A stretch of 35,552 nt of DNA from Nitrospirota bacterium (GTDB lineage: Bacteria > Nitrospirota > Thermodesulfovibrionia > Thermodesulfovibrionales > Dissulfurispiraceae), in assembly GCA_023476565.1 (NCBI GenBank), contig JAMCVZ010000021.1:1-35552 (forward strand), read 5' to 3'. Numbering within the stretch: position 1 is the first letter of the stretch; every line of letters starts with the position of its first letter. Of this stretch, positions 15,623 through 23,450 are shown piece after piece. A program made the translations under genes and the position numbers. The notes below the pieces were generated by a model. The model was not told the origin of the DNA. It ran no database searches and saw nothing but the letters and a program-made list of their open reading frames with translations.

Positions 15623-17962
15623 ATGGGAAAATTAAAAAATATAGATGATTTGAGGCAGCTGAGGAAGAAGCTTGCAGCCGAAGTGTTCCAGCCCGACAGA
15701 TCAAGGGCGAGGGTATGCTGCGGCACTGCGTGCACTGCATCGGGCTCCCACAAGGTAATCAGCGCGCTCGAAGAGGACGCCGGCAAAAGAGGGCTCGCTA
15801 TCGAGATCGTCAAGACCGGCTGCCAGGGCATGTGCCAGAAGGGCCCGGTCATGAAAGTGGAGCCGGACGGGATATTCTACCAGAGGGTGAAGCCTGAGCA
15901 GGCGTCATCCCTTATAAGCTACACCTTCGTGGGGGGGATGCCGTACCGGCAGGCGCTCTACAGGGAAAATATCACGAGCGAGCCGGTTTTGGAGATGCTG
16001 GACCTGCCGTTTTACAACAAGCAGATGAGGATCGCCTTAAGGAACAACGACAAGATCGACCCCACCAATATCCATCACTATATCGCTGTCGGAGGATATG
16101 AGGCGCTTGAAAAGGCGCTCTCTTCCATGACTCCTGAGGAGGTACTGAACGAAGTCGACCGGGCGCACCTCAGGGGAAGGGGCGGCGCGGGGTTTCCCGC
16201 AGGCAGGAAATGGAAGCATTCAAAGAGCAGCCCCGAGAAAACGCGATTTGTCATAGCGAACGGGGATGAGGGCGATCCGGGCGCCTTTATGGACAGGTCG
16301 ATCATGGAAGGCGACCCCCACAGCCTTTTCGAGGGAATGCTCCTGTGCGCGTATGTCATAGGGGCGGAATACGGCTTTGTTTATGTCAGGCATGAGTATC
16401 CGCTGGCGGTCAAGAACCTCAAGCACGCGATCAAACAGGGCGAGGAACTCGGCCTTCTGGGCGGCAATATCCTGGGCACTGACTTCAGCTTCCATCTTGA
16501 CGTAAGGGAGGGGGCCGGCGCATTCGTATGCGGAGAGTCTACTGCCTTAGTCGCATCCATCGAAGGGGAACGGGGATTCCCGAGGCCGCGTCCGCCAAGG
16601 CTTTCAGAGCGCGGCGGCGGAGTCTGGGGGTATCCGAGCAACCTCAATAACATAGAGACCTACGCCTGTGTGCCGCCGATAATCGAAAAAGGGGCCGACT
16701 GGTTCAGGGGCATCGGCACGGAGACCTCACCGGGGACAAAGGTTTTTGCCCTGACCGGGAAGGTCAAAAATACAGGACTCGTCGAAGTCCCGATGGGCAT
16801 GACCTTAAGGGAAATCATCTTTGATATCGGCGGCGGCATACTGGAGGACAAGCATTTCAAGGCCGTCCAGACCGGGGGGCCTTCCGGGGGGTGCATCCCT
16901 GCAGGTATGCTCGACCTGCCGGCGGATTTCGATTCCCTTGCGAGAGTCGGATCCATAATGGGCTCAGGCGGCATGGTCGTGCTCGATGAAGACACCTGCA
17001 TGGTCGATGTCGCGAAATATTTCCTTTCGTTCACGCAGTCCGAGTCATGCGGAAAGTGCCCTCCGTGCAGGATCGGCACCTATCAGATGCTCCGGATACT
17101 TGAAGGGATAACCCTCGGGAAGGGCGAGCCCGGAGATATCGAGAAACTCATACAGATCGGCAAGATGGTGCAGAAGGGCTCCCTGTGCGGACTCGGCCAG
17201 AGCGCTCCCAACCCTGTGCTCAGCACGATAAAGTATTTCAGGGAGGAGTATGAAGAGCATATCTACGACAACTACTGCAAGGCAAAGGTCTGCAGCGGCA
17301 TGGGGGTTTTCGTAATAAACACCGCGGAGTGCATTAAATGCGGCTTGTGTAAAAAGGCCTGCGCCTTTGATTCCGTCAAGGAAACGAGGAATCACTATTT
17401 TATCGACCGCGAATACTGCACGAAATGCAAGGCGTGCTATTATGCCTGCCCGGTCGGCGCGGTCAAGGTGAGGAAGCGGAGCCTGGTGAAGCTTGAAGAG
17501 CAGTTCAAGATACCTTCTGAAAAAATAGAGGTCCTTGAAAGGAGGGCGAGAATGACGTTAAAAGACTTATTGCAATCAAAACCTACACGAGTGGAAACCT
17601 GCAGTACAGACTGCATTGTTGCAGACGCGATAACCATTATGGACGGCAAGAACATCGGCTCCCTGCTGGTGCTCGATTCCGATAAGAAGCTGGTGGGCAT
17701 CTTTACGGAAAGGGATATCATGCACTGCTTTGCAAAGGGCACTCAGTTCAAGACCGAGGTCATGAAGAATGTTATGACGCCCAATCCCACAACCCTCGAT
17801 GCCTCGACGGACATCAGTGTGGCCATATCTCTCATGTCCGACAGGAAGATACGGCATCTGCCGGTAATGGAGAACGAGACGATTATAGGCATGGTCTCCT
17901 ACAGGGATCTGGTCTCGTACCTGCTTCCCGAGGTTATTTACATGGCTGAAGATATCTATTAG
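15623..17962 (+). CDS. NuoF/HydB-like NADH-binding flavoprotein fused to a C-terminal CBS-domain pair
   Basis: 779 residues. Order of domains: thioredoxin-like [2Fe-2S] (C32-x4-C37, C67-x3-C71); NADH/FMN domain (RGRGGAGFPAGRKW, NGDEGDPGAFMDR); SLBB region; N3-type [4Fe-4S] domain (ESCGKCPPCRIG plus SLCG); two ferredoxin clusters (CIKCGLCKKAC and CTKCKACYYACP, about 570-620). This much equals HydB of electron-bifurcating hydrogenases. Residues 644-779 then add two CBS domains (IGSLLVLDSDKKLVGIFTERD, RKIRHLPVMENETIIGMVSYRD), which usually bind adenine nucleotides and regulate. The fusion frame is uninterrupted. An in-frame ATG at 17552 with its own GGAGG site could also yield the CBS part alone. 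The partner subunits flank it. Confidence 0.92.
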   Translation: MGKLKNIDDLRQLRKKLAAEVFQPDRSRARVCCGTACTASGSHKVISALEEDAGKRGLAIEIVKTGCQGMCQKGPVMKVEPDGIFYQRVKPEQASSLISYTFVGGMPYRQALYRENITSEPVLEMLDLPFYNKQMRIALRNNDKIDPTNIHHYIAVGGYEALEKALSSMTPEEVLNEVDRAHLRGRGGAGFPAGRKWKHSKSSPEKTRFVIANGDEGDPGAFMDRSIMEGDPHSLFEGMLLCAYVIGAEYGFVYVRHEYPLAVKNLKHAIKQGEELGLLGGNILGTDFSFHLDVREGAGAFVCGESTALVASIEGERGFPRPRPPRLSERGGGVWGYPSNLNNIETYACVPPIIEKGADWFRGIGTETSPGTKVFALTGKVKNTGLVEVPMGMTLREIIFDIGGGILEDKHFKAVQTGGPSGGCIPAGMLDLPADFDSLARVGSIMGSGGMVVLDEDTCMVDVAKYFLSFTQSESCGKCPPCRIGTYQMLRILEGITLGKGEPGDIEKLIQIGKMVQKGSLCGLGQSAPNPVLSTIKYFREEYEEHIYDNYCKAKVCSGMGVFVINTAECIKCGLCKKACAFDSVKETRNHYFIDREYCTKCKACYYACPVGAVKVRKRSLVKLEEQFKIPSEKIEVLERRARMTLKDLLQSKPTRVETCSTDCIVADAITIMDGKNIGSLLVLDSDKKLVGIFTERDIMHCFAKGTQFKTEVMKNVMTPNPTTLDASTDISVAISLMSDRKIRHLPVMENETIIGMVSYRDLVSYLLPEVIYMAEDIY
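17541..17554 (+). promoter_or_regulatory. Internal ribosome-binding site and start codon within the NuoF-CBS gene
   Basis: AAAGGAGGGCGAGA directly precedes an in-frame ATG at 17552-17554 (codon 644). The spacing from GGAGG (17541-17545) is six bases. The start coincides with the beginning of the CBS module (MTLKDLLQSKP), so a free 136-residue CBS protein could be made from the same mRNA. This is an inference from the site alone. Confidence 0.55.
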
Positions 17963-17970
17963 AGTACCCC

Positions 17971-18561
17971 ATGGAAGAGAAAAAGGAACTTAAGGTAGAG
18001 GACATTAAAACAGCAGCAGAGGGCAAGAGGTGTCCTGTGCAGAAAGCGCTTTACTACATAAGCGAATTTCTGTCCGGGCCCATGTGCGGCAAATGCTTTC
18101 CCTGCTCAATGGGCAGCTATGAGGCGAAAGTCAGACTGCAGGGCATCGTTGACGGCGAGGGTACCGAATCCGACCTGCGTGCGCTCAGGAGGATAGCGTC
18201 TGAGATGGCCGAGAGCTCCATGTGCAAGAAGGGCAAAGACAGCGCGAAGTTCATCATGGAGTGGATGGGTACGGACGTCTACCGGGAGCACCTCGAAGGC
18301 AGATGCCCGGACAAGGAATGCCTTGCCCTCATTGAATACAGGATCATAACCGATGCGTGCACCATGTGCGGACTCTGTAAGGACGCCTGCAAATACGGCG
18401 CTATCCTCGGAGAAAAGCCGAAACCCTACCTGAGCGGCTATATGCCCTATGAAGTAAGGCAGAAGCGGTGCGTGAAATGCGGCGAGTGCGTCAAGGTATG
18501 TCCTGAAGGGGCGATCATCATAGTTGATGCCGGGCTTACAGAGCCGGTGGGAGTACAATAA
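17971..18561 (+). CDS. Small iron-sulfur protein: NuoF C-terminal-like [4Fe-4S] domain plus 2[4Fe-4S] ferredoxin
   Basis: 196 residues. The first half (about 35-95) copies the NuoF C-terminal cluster domain: GPMCGKCFPCSMGSYEA followed by SSMCKKGKDSA, giving C-x2-C-x2-C and a distant Cys. The second half is a two-cluster ferredoxin (CTMCGLCKDACKYGAI and CVKCGECVKVCPEGAI). There is no flavin or NADH domain. It follows the NuoF-CBS gene by 8 bases and precedes the NuoG-like gene, so it is probably an extra electron-transfer subunit of the same complex, perhaps the docking point for ferredoxin. I do not recognise a named family for the exact arrangement. Confidence 0.85.
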   Translation: MEEKKELKVEDIKTAAEGKRCPVQKALYYISEFLSGPMCGKCFPCSMGSYEAKVRLQGIVDGEGTESDLRALRRIASEMAESSMCKKGKDSAKFIMEWMGTDVYREHLEGRCPDKECLALIEYRIITDACTMCGLCKDACKYGAILGEKPKPYLSGYMPYEVRQKRCVKCGECVKVCPEGAIIIVDAGLTEPVGVQ

Positions 18562-18630
18562 AATTCAAAGATCAAAATGAAAAAATTAAAATTAATGGTA
18601 CCTCATTTTTAATTTTTCATTTAAATTTTT
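18561..18630. repeat. A/T-rich inverted heptamer repeat before the NuoG-like gene
   Basis: AAATTCA, AAGATCA, then AAATGAA and AAAATTA run from 18561 to 18588. After a central GGTACC the complementary units TCATTTT, TAATTTT, then TCATTTA and AATTTTT run from 18603 to 18630. The whole forms an A/T hairpin in the gap between two co-transcribed genes. Confidence 0.7.
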
Positions 18631-18649
18631 ATTCAACCGGGAGGTATAA

Positions 18650-20683
18650 ATGGCAAACATGGTGAATCTCACGATAGACGGCAAAAAATCAAAGGCCCCC
18701 GAGGGCGTGAACCTTATCGAAGCCGCAGAACTGAACGGCATTCACATACCAAACCTCTGCTATTTGAAGGGCACCCGGGGAGTCGGCGCATGCAGGCTCT
18801 GTCTTGTCGAAGTGGAAGGCATGAAAGCGCCCCTGATAGCCTGCACCACCAGGATAAAAGAGGGCATGGTCGTCAACACGAAGACCGACAAAGTGCAGGA
18901 AGTCAGGAAGTTCGTTCTAGACCTCATCCTCTCCATGCATCCCCTTGACTGCATGACCTGCACCAAGGCCGGGGTCTGCAACCTCCAGCAGTATGCGTAT
19001 GACTTCGAGATCAAGGAATCGACCTTTACGCGGAAGAAATTCGGTTTTGACATCGACCAGTCAAACCCGTTTATCAAACGCGACCCCGACTACTGCGTTC
19101 TGTGCGGCAGGTGCGTGAGGGTATGCAAGGGTCAGGGCACCGACGTCCTTGAGTTCATGGGAAGGGGAGTCGGCTCAAAGGTCACCACCGCGCAAGACAA
19201 GCCCCTCCAGGAGTCGGGCTGCACCTTCTGCGGCAGTTGTGTAGACGTCTGCCCTGTTAACGCCATTCTCGAAACGGACAGATGGCGCAAGGGAAGGGAA
19301 TGGGAGTACGACAAAGTGAATTCCACCTGTCTGCTGTGCGGAAACGGCTGCGCTATCACCGTAAGCACAAAAGACGGCATACTGATGAAAATAAACGCCG
19401 GCGCAGCGGAGGGTTCGCCCGAGCGCTACATCTGCGCGTACGGCAGGTTCGGATTTGATTGCATTGAATCGGATACGAGAGTTACCGTGCCGATGAAACG
19501 CGCAGGCGGAGAGCTCAAAGAGACCACCTGGAAAGATGCATTGGAGACAGTTGCCCATGAGTTGAAAAAGGCGGGTCATGACGCGGGGTTCATCTCAACC
19601 GCGGGAATACTGAATGAGGATGCCCTTACCCTGAAAAACTTCGCCTCCGGTGTGGTAAAAACAAAGAATGTCGATACCACCGCAAGCCTGTACGGTGATG
19701 CGGAAACGTTGATAACGGGAAACGCAGATATTGAAGCTGCAGATCTGTTTGTGATCGCGGGCTTGAACCCCAACCAGTGGACACGGGTGTTGCCCGCGCT
19801 TGATGCGCTTATCAGGAGGAAAGTCAACACAGGGGCACGCGTTATAACCGTTAACTCATCTGAACCCGGACTTGCCTCTGTAGCAGCAGCCGATCTCGGC
19901 GGGGACGAGGCGGAATCGCTCAGGTCCCTTGTAAAGGCCCTTGCCGACAAAGGACTGGTCAAAGACAAAAGTATGGCGGATGCAGCATCAGGCGCCTCTG
20001 TCAGCGAAGCGGTGGAGAAAGCCGCATCGCTCTTTGCAGAAGCAAAGGCGCCGCTCATCCTATCGTCTCCCGCATTGTACGGCGCAGCAGCAAACCTCAG
20101 CCTGGTAAAAGGGACTGCCGTTTCAGTCCCCCTGGAGAGCAACGCACACGGCGTGGTGATGATGGGACTGTCCACTGAAGGGAAATCATATAAAGAAATG
20201 ATCCAGGGGGGGACAAAGCTCCTCTATGTCGTAGGCGAAGTGCCGGTGACCGAAAGGCCGGACGTCGATTTCCTCGTAGTCCAGGGCTCATACCTGAGTA
20301 GCCTGGCTCAGCAGGCCGATGTAGTGCTGCCTGCAGCGGCATACCTTGAGGTGGAGGGAACCATTGTCGATTACGCGGGCAGACTGAAGAACGTGAACAA
20401 GGCAGTCGGGCCCGCAGGAGAGGCAAAGAGCCACCGCGAGATATTTGCCGGGCTTGCCGGTGCACTGGGCACGAAGCTGAAAGAGGCCAGGGAAAGCGAT
20501 ACCAGGAAGCTCGCAAAGGTCAAGGCGAAGGCGGCCTTCAGCCCGTTTGTCCTGAAGGAGGGCTTTGACGTGAATGCGGGCGAGCTGATCGAATCCCTTA
20601 ATGCCCCGGTTATTAAAGGCTCACGGCTGCTGTGGCTTAAAGAGGCAAAGGTCAGGAACGGTCAGAAAGTTCAGGCAGTGTAA
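18650..20683 (+). CDS. NuoG-like iron-sulfur/molybdopterin-fold subunit
   Basis: 677 residues. The N-terminal NuoG module holds a [2Fe-2S] ferredoxin (GVGACRLCLVEV, then ACTT), a His-ligated [4Fe-4S] (HPLDCMTCTKAGVC) and two [4Fe-4S] clusters (CVLCGRCVRVC, CTFCGSCVDVCP). A molybdopterin-oxidoreductase fold follows, with its [4Fe-4S] (CLLCGNGC and YICAYGRFG, about 225-275), to about residue 640. Where formate dehydrogenases have the catalytic Sec/Cys (as in ARLCHSP) this protein appears to have Tyr (TASLYGD), so it is probably an electron-relay subunit like NuoG. It completes the NuoE/F/G-like set. The ribosome site is GGGAGG. Confidence 0.87.
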   Translation: MANMVNLTIDGKKSKAPEGVNLIEAAELNGIHIPNLCYLKGTRGVGACRLCLVEVEGMKAPLIACTTRIKEGMVVNTKTDKVQEVRKFVLDLILSMHPLDCMTCTKAGVCNLQQYAYDFEIKESTFTRKKFGFDIDQSNPFIKRDPDYCVLCGRCVRVCKGQGTDVLEFMGRGVGSKVTTAQDKPLQESGCTFCGSCVDVCPVNAILETDRWRKGREWEYDKVNSTCLLCGNGCAITVSTKDGILMKINAGAAEGSPERYICAYGRFGFDCIESDTRVTVPMKRAGGELKETTWKDALETVAHELKKAGHDAGFISTAGILNEDALTLKNFASGVVKTKNVDTTASLYGDAETLITGNADIEAADLFVIAGLNPNQWTRVLPALDALIRRKVNTGARVITVNSSEPGLASVAAADLGGDEAESLRSLVKALADKGLVKDKSMADAASGASVSEAVEKAASLFAEAKAPLILSSPALYGAAANLSLVKGTAVSVPLESNAHGVVMMGLSTEGKSYKEMIQGGTKLLYVVGEVPVTERPDVDFLVVQGSYLSSLAQQADVVLPAAAYLEVEGTIVDYAGRLKNVNKAVGPAGEAKSHREIFAGLAGALGTKLKEARESDTRKLAKVKAKAAFSPFVLKEGFDVNAGELIESLNAPVIKGSRLLWLKEAKVRNGQKVQAV

Positions 20684-20704
20684 GCCGCTTAAAATATACT
20701 GCTC

Positions 20705-20762
20705 AAAACGCTTAAACCGTTCAAGCCGTTTAAACAATTTAAACGGCTTGAACGGTTTTTTT
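20705..20762. terminator. Bidirectional terminator: exact 21-base inverted repeat built of nonamers
   Basis: Bases 20714-20734 and 20738-20758 are exact reverse complements with a three-base loop (CAA). A run of seven Ts follows (20756-20762). It lies between the convergent NuoG-like and nfnB genes and could stop transcription from both sides. The sequence divides into six consecutive nine-base units from 20705 (such as AAACCGTTC and AAGCCGTTT), a nine-base version of the heptamer arrays in other gaps. Confidence 0.85.
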
Positions 20763-20763
20763 A

Positions 20764-22215
20764 TTACCAGGGCGCAGTTTCGCCCTTCAGGAATTTATTA
20801 ATGTCCGCTGCTGCGCGCTTGCCTGCGCCCATTGCGCTGATGACCGTGGCTGCTCCGGTGACCACATCGCCGCCTGCCCACACGCGCTGTTTTTTGGTTC
20901 TTCCGGTTGCGGTATCAGCGACTGCGGTGCCGTGCCTGGTCCTTTCCAGTCCCTCTGCATCGACAAATACCAGCGGGTTCGGGCTGGTGCCGAGCGCCAT
21001 GATAACGGTATCGACTGCCATCTCGAATTCAGAACCCGGAATGGGTACGGGTTTCCGCCTGCCGGACGCATCCGGCTCTCCGAGTTGCATACGGATGCAG
21101 CGCATCCCGGTAACCCTGCCGTTGCTGCCGCCGATGATTTCGACCGGATTGGTCAGGAGATCGAAGATGATCCCCTCCTCCTCGGCATGATGCACTTCCT
21201 CTGCCCTTGCCGGGATCTCCTCTTTGGATCTGCGGTAAACGATATGGACCTCTCCCGGATCGCCGCCGCTCTGTTTGGCCTGGAGTGATTGAATGCGGGC
21301 GCTGCACCGGGCCGCATCCATGGCCACATTCCCCGCGCCGACAACCGCCACTTTCTTGCCGGCCTTTACCGGGGTGTCGTAATCCGGGAAGAGATAGGCC
21401 TTCATCAGGTTCACGCGGGTGAGGAATTCGTTAGCTGACATGACGCCGTTAAGATTTATGCCGGGTATGCGAATAAAGGACGGCAGGCCCGCGCCGGTTC
21501 CCAAAAATACGGCATCGTAGTCCGTCAGCAATTCATCAAGCGTGATGGTGCGTCCGATAACATGGTCGGTGCGGATATCGATGCCCAGGCACTGTACCGC
21601 ATAATTTATCTCTCCAAGGACAACGCCTTTAGGTAAGCGGAATTCGGGAATGCCGTAAACAAGCACGCCGCCGGGGCCGTGCAGGGATTCAAACAAGGTC
21701 ACTTTGTGCCCTTCACGTGCAACGTCCACTGCGCAGGTCAGGCCCGCCGGCCCGGAACCCACCACGGCGACCTTTTTCCCGGTGGCAGGGGCCTTCTCCA
21801 GCGGACAGGTCCGGTTTGCAAGCTCAAAGTCGCCTACGAAACGTTCAAGCCGGCCGATAGCGACGGGCTCCCCTTTTTTGCCCACAATGCACCTCCCCTC
21901 ACACTGCGATTCCTGCGGGCAGACCCTGCCGCATATGGCAGGCAGGTTGTTTTTCATTTTCATCGCCTCGACGGCTTTTGCCATATCGCCTTCGCGAAGG
22001 GCTTTGATAAAATCAGGAATGAGAACGCCTACAGGACACCCCTCGACGCATGCCGGTTTTTTACACTGCAGGCAGCGCTCGGCCTCCTTGCGCGCCGTTT
22101 CCTCGGCATATCCGAGGGCGACTTCCTCGAAGTTCCCCCTGCGCACTGTCCCGTCCTGGTTCGGCATGGGCTGGCGCGGTATCTTCATTCTGTCTTGCGG
22201 TTTCATCTCAGCCAT
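20764..22215 (-). CDS. nfnB: NfnB, large subunit of NADH-dependent ferredoxin:NADP+ oxidoreductase (GltD-like)
   Basis: 483 residues of the glutamate-synthase small-subunit family. The N-terminal domain has two [4Fe-4S] motifs (CLQCKKPACVEGCP and CGRVCPQESQCEGRC). An FAD-binding motif (VAVVGSGPAGLTCAVDVAREG) and an NADPH-binding motif (VAVVGAGNVAMDAARC) follow. Alone it could be GltD, but NfnA is encoded directly upstream with the stop and start codons abutting, which identifies the electron-bifurcating Nfn pair (NfnL in archaea). The complex couples NADPH oxidation or formation to NADH and ferredoxin. The ATG follows GGAGG inside the nfnA end. No GltB-like large subunit is present. Confidence 0.92.
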   Translation of the reverse strand: MAEMKPQDRMKIPRQPMPNQDGTVRRGNFEEVALGYAEETARKEAERCLQCKKPACVEGCPVGVLIPDFIKALREGDMAKAVEAMKMKNNLPAICGRVCPQESQCEGRCIVGKKGEPVAIGRLERFVGDFELANRTCPLEKAPATGKKVAVVGSGPAGLTCAVDVAREGHKVTLFESLHGPGGVLVYGIPEFRLPKGVVLGEINYAVQCLGIDIRTDHVIGRTITLDELLTDYDAVFLGTGAGLPSFIRIPGINLNGVMSANEFLTRVNLMKAYLFPDYDTPVKAGKKVAVVGAGNVAMDAARCSARIQSLQAKQSGGDPGEVHIVYRRSKEEIPARAEEVHHAEEEGIIFDLLTNPVEIIGGSNGRVTGMRCIRMQLGEPDASGRRKPVPIPGSEFEMAVDTVIMALGTSPNPLVFVDAEGLERTRHGTAVADTATGRTKKQRVWAGGDVVTGAATVISAMGAGKRAAADINKFLKGETAPW

Positions 22216-23079
22216 CTATTTACCTCCCTCTGCCATTGCTTTATCGAGATTGCAGGTGTGTTTGTAGTGCTCTACTGCCGCCTTTTCCTCATCGCGGTAA
22301 AACTGCAGGCGCGACAGGAGATTGGTCCAATCCACTTTGTGGCCGTCGAATTCGGGGCCGTCAACGCACACAAACCGGGCGCCGTCTTCCAGGAGCACCC
22401 GGCATCCGCCGCACATGCCCGTGCCGTCGATCATGACGGTGTTCAGGCTGACAATAGTCGGGACATTGAACGGCTTTGTGGCGGATGATACGAATTTCAT
22501 CATAATGGCCGGACCAATAGCCCAGATCTTTGCGATGGAGCGTGTTTTATCTTCGAGTATCTCCTTCAGAGGATCGGTTACAAGCGCCTTGCGGCCGTAG
22601 GAGCCGTCATCAGTGCAAATATGGAGCTCATCCGATACGGCCCGCATCTTGTCTTCCCAGAACAAGAGATCCTTGTTGCGTGCGCCGATAATGGAGATAA
22701 CGGTGTTCCCGGCCTCTTTGAGGGCGCGGGCAATCGGATAAATAGGGGCGATGCCAACTCCGCCGCCCACACAGATAACCGATCCGAAATCGGTGACCTC
22801 GGTAGGGTGCCCGAGGGGCCCGACAAAAGTGGAAACCGCATCTCCGACTTTTAAGGCGCCGAGCTGCATGGTGGATTTCCCTACTTCCTGAAAGATAATG
22901 GTAATGGCGCCGGCTTTCCTGTCGAAATCGGCAATGGTCAAGGGAACACGCTCGCCGTTTTCGTCGATGCGGATGATGATAAATTGCCCGGCCCTGGCCT
23001 TTTGGGCCACATGGGGGGCATGGATCACCATGAGCTTTGTTACATCGCTCAGGGTCTGTTTTTCCAGGATTTTATACAT
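22216..23079 (-). CDS. nfnA: NfnA, small subunit of NADH-dependent ferredoxin:NADP+ oxidoreductase
   Basis: 287 residues of the dihydroorotate-dehydrogenase electron-transfer (PyrK-like) family. It has an FAD domain (GQFIIIRIDENGERVPLTIA), an NAD domain (VICVGGGVGIAPIYPIARAL) and a C-terminal [2Fe-2S] site (GTGMCGGCRVLL, then RFVCVDGPEFDGHKVDW). SudB/NfnS proteins share this pattern. It sits upstream of nfnB in the usual order, and GGAGGATT precedes the ATG. In an acetyl-CoA-pathway organism Nfn would supply NADPH for the folate branch from NADH and reduced ferredoxin. Confidence 0.93.
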   Translation of the reverse strand: MYKILEKQTLSDVTKLMVIHAPHVAQKARAGQFIIIRIDENGERVPLTIADFDRKAGAITIIFQEVGKSTMQLGALKVGDAVSTFVGPLGHPTEVTDFGSVICVGGGVGIAPIYPIARALKEAGNTVISIIGARNKDLLFWEDKMRAVSDELHICTDDGSYGRKALVTDPLKEILEDKTRSIAKIWAIGPAIMMKFVSSATKPFNVPTIVSLNTVMIDGTGMCGGCRVLLEDGARFVCVDGPEFDGHKVDWTNLLSRLQFYRDEEKAAVEHYKHTCNLDKAMAEGGK

Positions 23080-23348
23080 TACAATCCTCCTTATAGGGGT
23101 TTATTCTCTCTTGCAAGCCGGGGAATTGCCTGATGCTACCGGGACTGCTTCGGGGGAGAAAAAGCCATGTTTTTGTTATGAGCCATTTGCCTTGTACCCT
23201 TACGCCTTCCGGGTAATAGTTACATAAGTAATTCTTATATCAGGATAACACAGAATATACCTCTTATGCCAGTTGATTTTAAGGTTTTAAGGAAAATGCT
23301 TTGAGGCGCAAGCAGGGCAGGTGTAGTAAGGATAGTTGCGGTCTGTTG
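23080..23348. other. Non-coding gap between nfnA and the hisG promoter
   Basis: These 269 bases lie between divergent genes. I see no open frame with a ribosome site, no RNA gene and no repeat array. The nfnA promoter must lie here, but no convincing -35/-10 pair was found. Confidence 0.5.
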
Positions 23349-23378
23349 TTGACACAACATTCTGTAAAACTTTAAAAT
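23349..23378 (+). promoter_or_regulatory. Sigma-70-type promoter for hisG
   Basis: TTGACA (23349-23354), an 18-base spacer and TAAAAT (23373-23378) form a near-consensus promoter about 70 bases upstream of the hisG start. Confidence 0.7.
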
Positions 23379-23450
23379 ATCTGACCTTGTACGGCAACCC
23401 CAACTTCAATGCAGCTCCCAGTCTGACTGGAATTTAGAGAGGATTACAGC

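Noticed and set aside
18650-20683. Selenocysteine formate dehydrogenase
   Set aside because: No in-frame TGA is present, and the position expected for Sec/Cys appears to be Tyr, so a NuoG-like role is preferred.
15116-20683. Membrane complex I operon
   Set aside because: Only E-, F- and G-like subunits occur; no membrane subunits (A, H, J-N) are present, and the F subunit has HydB-type extra clusters.
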